Of a DNA stretch of 64,000 nucleotides, positions 59,598 through 64,000 are shown piece by piece. The position numbers were made by a program, and so were the translations under genes. This stretch comes from Streptomyces aureoverticillatus (GTDB taxonomy: Bacteria; Actinomycetota; Actinomycetes; Streptomycetales; Streptomycetaceae). The stretch's first letter is position 1, and each line of letters opens with the position of its first letter. Location: contig NZ_BMSY01000006.1 in assembly GCF_014649395.1 (NCBI RefSeq), forward strand, positions 310,001 through 374,000, in the 5' to 3' direction. Under the pieces are notes generated by a model, which was not told the DNA's origin, ran no database searches, and saw only the letters and a list, made by a program, of their open reading frames with translations.

Positions 59598-60482
59598 TCA
59601 GCCCGTGGCGGCCGCGGTCCGCAGGGCCACGCGGTGCTCGCCCGCGTACACGTTCATGGAGGAGCCGCGCAGGAAACCGACCAGCGTCAGGCCGGTCTCG
59701 GCGGCGAGGTCGACGGCCAGCGACGACGGCGCGGAGACCGCCGCGAGCACCGGGACGCCCGCCATCACGGCCTTCTGCGCCAGCTCGAAGGAGGCACGGC
59801 CCGACACCATCAGGACCGTGCGGGCCAGCGGCAGCCTGTCGTCCTGAAGCGCCCGCCCCACGAGCTTGTCGACGGCGTTGTGGCGGCCCACGTCCTCGCG
59901 CACGTCGATCAGGTCGCCGTCCTCGGTGAACAGCGCGGCCGCGTGCAGGCCCCCGGTCCGGTCGAAGACCCGCTGGGCCGCGCGCAGCCGGTCGGGGAGG
60001 CGGGCGAGCAGCTCGGGCGTCAGCCGGACCGGGGGAGCGGCGGGGCCGTCGGTGTCGTCGGCGTTGTCGGCGTTGTCGTCGATGGGCCAACGGGCCGTCG
60101 TGCGGACCGCGTCGAGGCTGGCCTTGCCGCACAGCCCGCAGGACGACGTCGTATAGACGTTCCGCTCCAGCGTGATGTCCGGGACGACGACACCGGGAGC
60201 GGTCGACACGTCCACGACGTTGTACGTGTTCGAGCCGTCCGCCGTCGCCCCCGCGCAGTACACGATGTTCCGCAGCTCGTCCGCCGCGCCGAGGACGCCC
60301 TCGCTGACGAGGAACCCGGCCGCGAGCGCGAAGTCGTCGCCCGGCGTGCGCATCGTGATCGCGAGCGGCTTGCCGTTGAGACGTATCTCCAGGGGTTCCT
60401 CGGCGACCAGCGTGTCCGGCCGCTCGGTGACCACGCCGTCGCGGATGCGGATGACGCGGCGGCGCTCCGTGACTCGTCCCAT
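59598..60482 (-). CDS. fdhD: Formate dehydrogenase accessory sulfurtransferase FdhD
   Basis: A 294-residue FdhD, which transfers sulfur from a cysteine desulfurase to the molybdenum cofactor of formate dehydrogenase. The persulfide loop is TTSSCGLCGKASLD. Other hallmarks are EEPLEIRLNGKPLAITMRTPGDDFALAAGFLVSEGVL, DVREDVGRHNAVDKLVGRAL and MVSGRASFELAQKAVMAGVPVLAAVSAPSSLAVDLA. An acidic repeat (DDNADNADDTD) forms a loop near residue 140. It lies five bases after the iron-sulfur subunit gene, at the end of the operon. Confidence 0.95.
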   Translation of the reverse strand: MGRVTERRRVIRIRDGVVTERPDTLVAEEPLEIRLNGKPLAITMRTPGDDFALAAGFLVSEGVLGAADELRNIVYCAGATADGSNTYNVVDVSTAPGVVVPDITLERNVYTTSSCGLCGKASLDAVRTTARWPIDDNADNADDTDGPAAPPVRLTPELLARLPDRLRAAQRVFDRTGGLHAAALFTEDGDLIDVREDVGRHNAVDKLVGRALQDDRLPLARTVLMVSGRASFELAQKAVMAGVPVLAAVSAPSSLAVDLAAETGLTLVGFLRGSSMNVYAGEHRVALRTAAATG

Positions 60483-60487
60483 GTCGA

Positions 60488-61348
60488 TCAGTCCCGGTTC
60501 TGTACGTGCTGGTAGCCGAAGCGGCCCTTGATGCAGAGGTTGCCGTGGGTCACCGGGCTGTCGTGCGGCGAGGTGACCTTCACGATCTCATTGTCCTGCA
60601 CGTGCAGGGTGAGGTTGCAGCCGACTCCGCAGTACGCGCAGACGGTGGTCGTGCGCGTCTGGGCCGCCTCGTCCCAGGTCCCGGCGGCACGCATGTCGAA
60701 CTCGCTCTTGAAGCTGAGGGCGCCCGTCGGGCACACCTCCACGCAGTTGCCGCAGTACACACAGGCCGAGTCGGTGAGCGGCGCGTCGTGCTCGACGGCG
60801 ATCCGCGCGTCGAAGCCGCGGCCCACGACGGAGATCGCGAAGGAGTTCTGCCACTGCTCGCCGCAGGCGTCCACGCACTTGTAGCAGAGGATGCACTTGT
60901 CGTAGTCGCGCACGTACAGGTCGTTGTCGACCTTGGGCTCCTCGTTGAGGCGGGCCGCGTCCGGGCCGAAGCGGTCGGGCTTCGCCTCGTACTCCTTGAG
61001 CCACTCGGCGACGCGGGGAGTGGTCGACAAGTCGACGGAGGACGCGAGGAGTTCGAGGACGAGCCGGCGGCTGTGCCGGGTGCGCTCGGTGTCCGTGCGG
61101 ACCGCCATGCCGGGCTCGGCGCGCCGCGAGCAGGCCGGGGCGAGGGTGCGGGCGCCCTCGACCTCGACGACGCACACCCGGCAGGCGTTCTTCGGCTTCA
61201 GCGTGTCGCCCTCGCACAGCGTCGGCACGTCCTTGCCCACGGCGCGGCAGGCGTCGAGGACGGTGCCGCCCTCGGGGACCCGCACCGGCTCGCCGTCGAG
61301 CGTGAACTCGACGAGGCGGCGCGGCGGTTGGAGCGGGATGGCGGTCAT
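60488..61348 (-). CDS. Formate dehydrogenase iron-sulfur subunit (NuoG-N-like, with extra Mo-type 4Fe-4S domain)
   Basis: A 286-residue electron-transfer protein. Residues about 10-90 form a 2Fe-2S ferredoxin (CEGDTLKPKNACRVCVVEVEGARTLAPAC), then a NuoG-type His/Cys segment, two 4Fe-4S motifs (CILCYKCVDACGEQ and CVYCGNCVEVCPTGAL), and finally VCAYCGVGCNLTLHVQDNEIVKVTSP ... GNLCIKGRFGYQHV. The last is the N-terminal 4Fe-4S domain normally found at the beginning of molybdopterin catalytic subunits. The catalytic domain itself is encoded separately upstream. ATG 61348 overlaps the stop of the diaphorase gene by four bases. Confidence 0.85.
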   Translation of the reverse strand: MTAIPLQPPRRLVEFTLDGEPVRVPEGGTVLDACRAVGKDVPTLCEGDTLKPKNACRVCVVEVEGARTLAPACSRRAEPGMAVRTDTERTRHSRRLVLELLASSVDLSTTPRVAEWLKEYEAKPDRFGPDAARLNEEPKVDNDLYVRDYDKCILCYKCVDACGEQWQNSFAISVVGRGFDARIAVEHDAPLTDSACVYCGNCVEVCPTGALSFKSEFDMRAAGTWDEAAQTRTTTVCAYCGVGCNLTLHVQDNEIVKVTSPHDSPVTHGNLCIKGRFGYQHVQNRD

Positions 61349-63261
61349 TCGTACGCCCCCAGACGGTCGATGGCGGATTCCACGGCGTTCCACGCGGTCT
61401 GGCCCAGGCCGCAGATGGAGGCGTCCCGCATGGCCCGCCCGACGTCGCGCAGGAGCGCGATGTCGTCGGCGGCGGCCGCGCCCGTGCGGTCGGCGATGCG
61501 GTGCAGCGCCTCCTCCTGCCGCACGGTGCCGACGCGGCAGGGCACGCACTGGCCGCACGACTCGTCGCGGAAGAACTCGGCGACGCGCAGCAGGAGCCGG
61601 GGCAGCGGCACGGAGTCGTCCACGGCGAGCACGACCCCCGAGCCGAGCGTCGTCCCCGCCTCCCGTGTGCCCTCGAAGGTGAGCGGGATGTCCAGCTCGT
61701 CGGGCCGCACGAAGCCGCCCGCGGCGCCGCCGAGCAGGATCGCCCGCAGGTTGTCCGGCGTGCCCGCGAGGCCGAGCAGATCACCGAGGGTGGCGCCGAA
61801 GGGCAGCTCGTAGAGGCCGGGGCGGGTCACGGCCCCCGAGACGCAGAACAGCTTGGGGCCGGTGGACTTGGGCGTGCCGATCGCCGCGTACGCCGCCGCG
61901 CCCATGGTGAGGACGGGCAGCACGTTCACGAGCGTCTCGACGTTGTTCGCGGCCGTGGGCTTGCCGAAGAGCCCCTTCTCCACCGGGAACGGCGGCTTGG
62001 AGCGCGGCTCTCCCCGATACCCCTCGATCGAGTTGAACAGCGCCGTCTCCTCGCCGCAGATGTAGGCGCCCGCGCCGCGGCGGATCTCGATGTCGAAGGC
62101 GAACCCGTGGCCGAGGATGTTCTCGCCCAGCAGTCCGCGGGTGCGGGCCTGCTCGATGGCGTGCTCAAGCGTGCGCAGGGCCCGCGGGTACTCGCCGCGG
62201 AGGTAGAGGTAGCCGTGCCGCGCGCCCACCGCGTACGCCGCGATCGTCATCGACTCGATCAGCGCGTACGGGTCGCCCTCCATCAGCACCCGGTCCTTGA
62301 ACGTGCCCGGCTCCGACTCGTCCGCGTTGCACACCAGGTAGTGCGGGCGGTCCGGCTGGGACGCCGTCGCCTGCCACTTGCGTCCCGTCGGGAACGCGGC
62401 GCCGCCGCGGCCGAGGAGGCCCGCGTCCGTGACTTCGCGGATCACGGCCGCCGGGCCCAGGGCGAAGGCTCGGCGCAGGGCCGTGTAGCCGCCGTGGGCG
62501 CGGTAGTCGTCCAGCGAGCTGGGGTCCACGACGCCGATGCGGCGCAGCAGGATCAGGCCGGGGGCCCCGGACTGGGGGACGGCGTGGGCGGGCGGGGGCT
62601 CCGCCCCCGGACCCCCGATATCGGCGCTTCGCGCCTCGTCCTCAATCGCCGGACGGGCCATGTCCCACCCGCCCGCCCCTATCCGCCCTTCGGGCGGGGA
62701 ATTCAGCCCCTCCGGCGGTTGAGGAGCGGGGTCTGGGGCGGAGCCCCAGTTTCGGGAAGGGGCGGGATTGGGGAGAGCCCCGCCAGGGCCCCCCGCCCGC
62801 ACCACCAACATCGCCGGCGCCCGCTCGCACACCCCCAGGCAGGGGCTGGCCTCCACGTCCACCCCCTCGGCGGAGCCGAACTCGGCCGGCGCCCCCGCGC
62901 CCCGCACCGCACACACAAGATCCGTACAAACCCGCACCACGGTCCGAGCCCGCGGCTTCAGCGAGAACATGGAGTAGAACGTGGCGACCCCGTAGGCCTC
63001 GGCGGGCGGCACGGTGAGCCGCCGGCACAGGTAGTCGAGGCCGCCCTCGCTGATCCATCCCACGCGGTCGTTGAGCGCGTGCAGCCCGGGCAGCAGCAGA
63101 TCCCGCCGCTCCCGGGCGGCCCGCCCACTCCGCGCCCACCGAAGATCCGCGTCCGAGCGGTCGTCGGCACCCTCCCACGCCGACTCCGGCGGCCCGAGGA
63201 GCGCGTCCACCGCGTCGCGTTCCTCGTCGGTGGGTTTGCTGTCACCGAAGCGCAGGTCCAC
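61345..63261 (-). CDS. NuoE-NuoF fusion diaphorase subunit of formate dehydrogenase with repeat-encoded linker
   Basis: A 638-residue protein. Residues 1-158 are NuoE-like, with 2Fe-2S cysteines in VCTDLVCAVRG (112, 117) and SPCLGVCERAP (141, 145). Residues about 159-221 are a Pro/Gly/Ala linker read from a palindromic repeat. The NuoF-like part has the FMN/NAD loop LGRGGAAFPTGRKW, YLVCNADESEPGTFKDR, GAYICGEETALFNSIEG and the 4Fe-4S motif ESCGQCVPCRVGT. It passes electrons from formate to NAD+. NuoE-NuoF fusions occur in soluble NAD-dependent formate dehydrogenases, but a linker made from this repeat is unusual. It lies 20 bases downstream of the catalytic subunit gene. Confidence 0.85.
   Translation of the reverse strand: MDLRFGDSKPTDEERDAVDALLGPPESAWEGADDRSDADLRWARSGRAARERRDLLLPGLHALNDRVGWISEGGLDYLCRRLTVPPAEAYGVATFYSMFSLKPRARTVVRVCTDLVCAVRGAGAPAEFGSAEGVDVEASPCLGVCERAPAMLVVRAGGPGGALPNPAPSRNWGSAPDPAPQPPEGLNSPPEGRIGAGGWDMARPAIEDEARSADIGGPGAEPPPAHAVPQSGAPGLILLRRIGVVDPSSLDDYRAHGGYTALRRAFALGPAAVIREVTDAGLLGRGGAAFPTGRKWQATASQPDRPHYLVCNADESEPGTFKDRVLMEGDPYALIESMTIAAYAVGARHGYLYLRGEYPRALRTLEHAIEQARTRGLLGENILGHGFAFDIEIRRGAGAYICGEETALFNSIEGYRGEPRSKPPFPVEKGLFGKPTAANNVETLVNVLPVLTMGAAAYAAIGTPKSTGPKLFCVSGAVTRPGLYELPFGATLGDLLGLAGTPDNLRAILLGGAAGGFVRPDELDIPLTFEGTREAGTTLGSGVVLAVDDSVPLPRLLLRVAEFFRDESCGQCVPCRVGTVRQEEALHRIADRTGAAAADDIALLRDVGRAMRDASICGLGQTAWNAVESAIDRLGAYE
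62594..62792. repeat. Composite inverted-repeat element inside the NuoE-NuoF frame
   Basis: The left arm contains GGGGGCTCCGCCCCCGGACC and CGTCCTCAATCGCCGGACGG. The right arm contains CAGCCCCTCCGGCGGTTGAG, GGGGCGGAGCCCCAGTTTCG and GGGAAGGGGCGGGATTGGGG. Between them is a piece with the small stem CCGCCC-TTC-GGGCGG. The arms are near copies of the right and left arms of 44241-44462, in swapped order. Confidence 0.85.
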
Positions 63262-63281
63262 GTACCGTCAACTCCCCACAG

Positions 63282-64000
63282 TCACTTGCGAAGCTTCTCG
63301 ATGCGGATCGCCGACGCCTTGAACTCGGCGGTCCCGGCGATCGGGCAATTCGCCTCGATCGTCAGCTGGTTGGTGTCCACCTCGTCGGGAAAGTGCATGG
63401 TCATGAAGGCGAGCCCGGGCCGCAGACCGGGATCGACCCACACCGGCGCGACCACCGCGCCGCGCCGCGAGGACACCCGCACCTCCTCGCCGACCACGAC
63501 CCCGTACCGCTCCGCGTCCTCGGGGCACAGCTCGACGTACTCGCCGCGCCGCAGCGGCGAGGCGAAACTCCCGCTCTGCACCCCGGTGTTGTACGAGTCC
63601 AGGCGCCGCCCCGTCGTCAGCCGCAGCGGGAACGACTCGTCGGTGAGGTCCACCGGCGGATCGTCCTTGACGAGCCCGAAGGGCGCGCGGCGGCCGCGCA
63701 GCGCAGGGTCGGTCTCCCACAGGCGGCCGTGCAGGAAGGTCGAGGGCAGCCGTGCCACGTCGGGGCAGGGCCACTGGAGGCCGTGGTGCTCCTCCAGGCG
63801 GTCGTACGTCATGCCGAAGTGGTCCGGCGACAGGGACCGCAGCTCGTTCCAGACGGTCTCCGCGTCGGCGAACTTCCAGTCGTGGCCGAGCCGGGCGGCG
63901 ATCTCGCAGATGATGTCGATGTCCTCGCGCGCCTCGCCGGGCGGCGCGAGGGCCGCCCGCACCCGCTGCACCCGCCGCTCGCTGTTGGTGGTGGTGCCGT
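63282..64000 (-). CDS. Molybdopterin-dependent formate dehydrogenase catalytic subunit, C-terminal part (partial)
   Basis: The frame is open to the window edge, so the N-terminus lies beyond base 64000. The visible part is the end of the molybdopterin oxidoreductase domain (TNSERRVQRVRAALAPPGEAREDIDIICEIAARLG) and the C-terminal dinucleotide-binding domain (FPLRLTTGRRLDSYNTGVQSGSFASPLRRGEYVELCPEDAERYGVVVGEEVRVSSRRGAVVAPVWVDPGLRPGLAFMTMHFPDEVDTNQLTIEANCPIAGTAEFKASAIRIEKL), typical of FdhA-type enzymes. It is the first visible gene of the minus-strand operon followed by the diaphorase, iron-sulfur and FdhD genes. Confidence 0.85.
   Translation of the reverse strand, partial: GTTTNSERRVQRVRAALAPPGEAREDIDIICEIAARLGHDWKFADAETVWNELRSLSPDHFGMTYDRLEEHHGLQWPCPDVARLPSTFLHGRLWETDPALRGRRAPFGLVKDDPPVDLTDESFPLRLTTGRRLDSYNTGVQSGSFASPLRRGEYVELCPEDAERYGVVVGEEVRVSSRRGAVVAPVWVDPGLRPGLAFMTMHFPDEVDTNQLTIEANCPIAGTAEFKASAIRIEKLRK

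Overview
The window reads as a chromosomal stretch of a Streptomyces-type actinomycete. It is extremely GC-rich with strong third-position G/C, uses many GTG starts (and one TTG), and carries typical lineage genes: SigF/B-class sigma factor, ANTAR regulator, XRE/MmyB regulator, nSTAND-WD40 protein and mycothiol-type DinB fold protein. A single in-frame TTA (bldA) codon was found in the genes read. No tRNA, rRNA, CRISPR array or complete insertion sequence was recognised.

Layout. 1-10.9 kb: DinB-like and PfpI proteins, CBS protein, a stress sigma factor with PAS/GAF and ANTAR sensors, a secreted Asn/Gln/His-rich protein, a lysine-free aminotransferase homologue coupled to a metallo-beta-lactamase (MBL) hydrolase, a second MBL coupled to DedA, and a degenerate resolvase-like protein. 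10.9-11.7 kb: a non-coding block holding a seven-unit ~50-bp tandem array flanked by inverted ~68-bp repeats. 11.7-30.6 kb: phosphatase-superfamily membrane protein, APC permease, DUF6345-like protein, secreted subtilase, OsmC, a second DnaK with a HAIR-like operator, MmyB regulator facing an ADP-ribosylglycohydrolase, PCD dehydratase, two methyltransferases (one with a His-rich tail), VOC protein, GT39-like glycosyltransferase. 30.9-35.5 kb: nSTAND-WD40 protein and an aldo/keto reductase.

35.85-42.54 kb is the most striking locus. pqqA-B-C-D-E run, with overlaps or tiny gaps, straight into a secreted GH105/GH88-type unsaturated uronyl hydrolase (TTA codon 10), a Tat-exported polysaccharide lyase-like protein and a secreted PQQ-dependent sugar dehydrogenase. 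Cofactor synthesis, polymer cleavage and extracellular sugar oxidation thus appear to be one developmentally gated operon.

42.6-49.6 kb (minus strand): an acyl-CoA ligase followed by a Liv-type ABC importer, livK, a fused permease/LivF protein, livG. 49.8-59.5 kb: MFS transporter with Lrp regulator, LysR regulator with a bile-acid-type symporter, a sialidase plus DUF4185 pair, and a quinone oxidoreductase facing a MarR regulator over two matching operators. 59.6 kb to the end (minus): fdhD and a formate dehydrogenase operon whose catalytic subunit runs off the window.

A second theme is repeats. Two copies of a ~200-bp composite palindromic element lie inside reading frames, one fusing the Liv permease to LivF, the other forming the linker between the NuoE-like and NuoF-like halves of the formate dehydrogenase diaphorase subunit.
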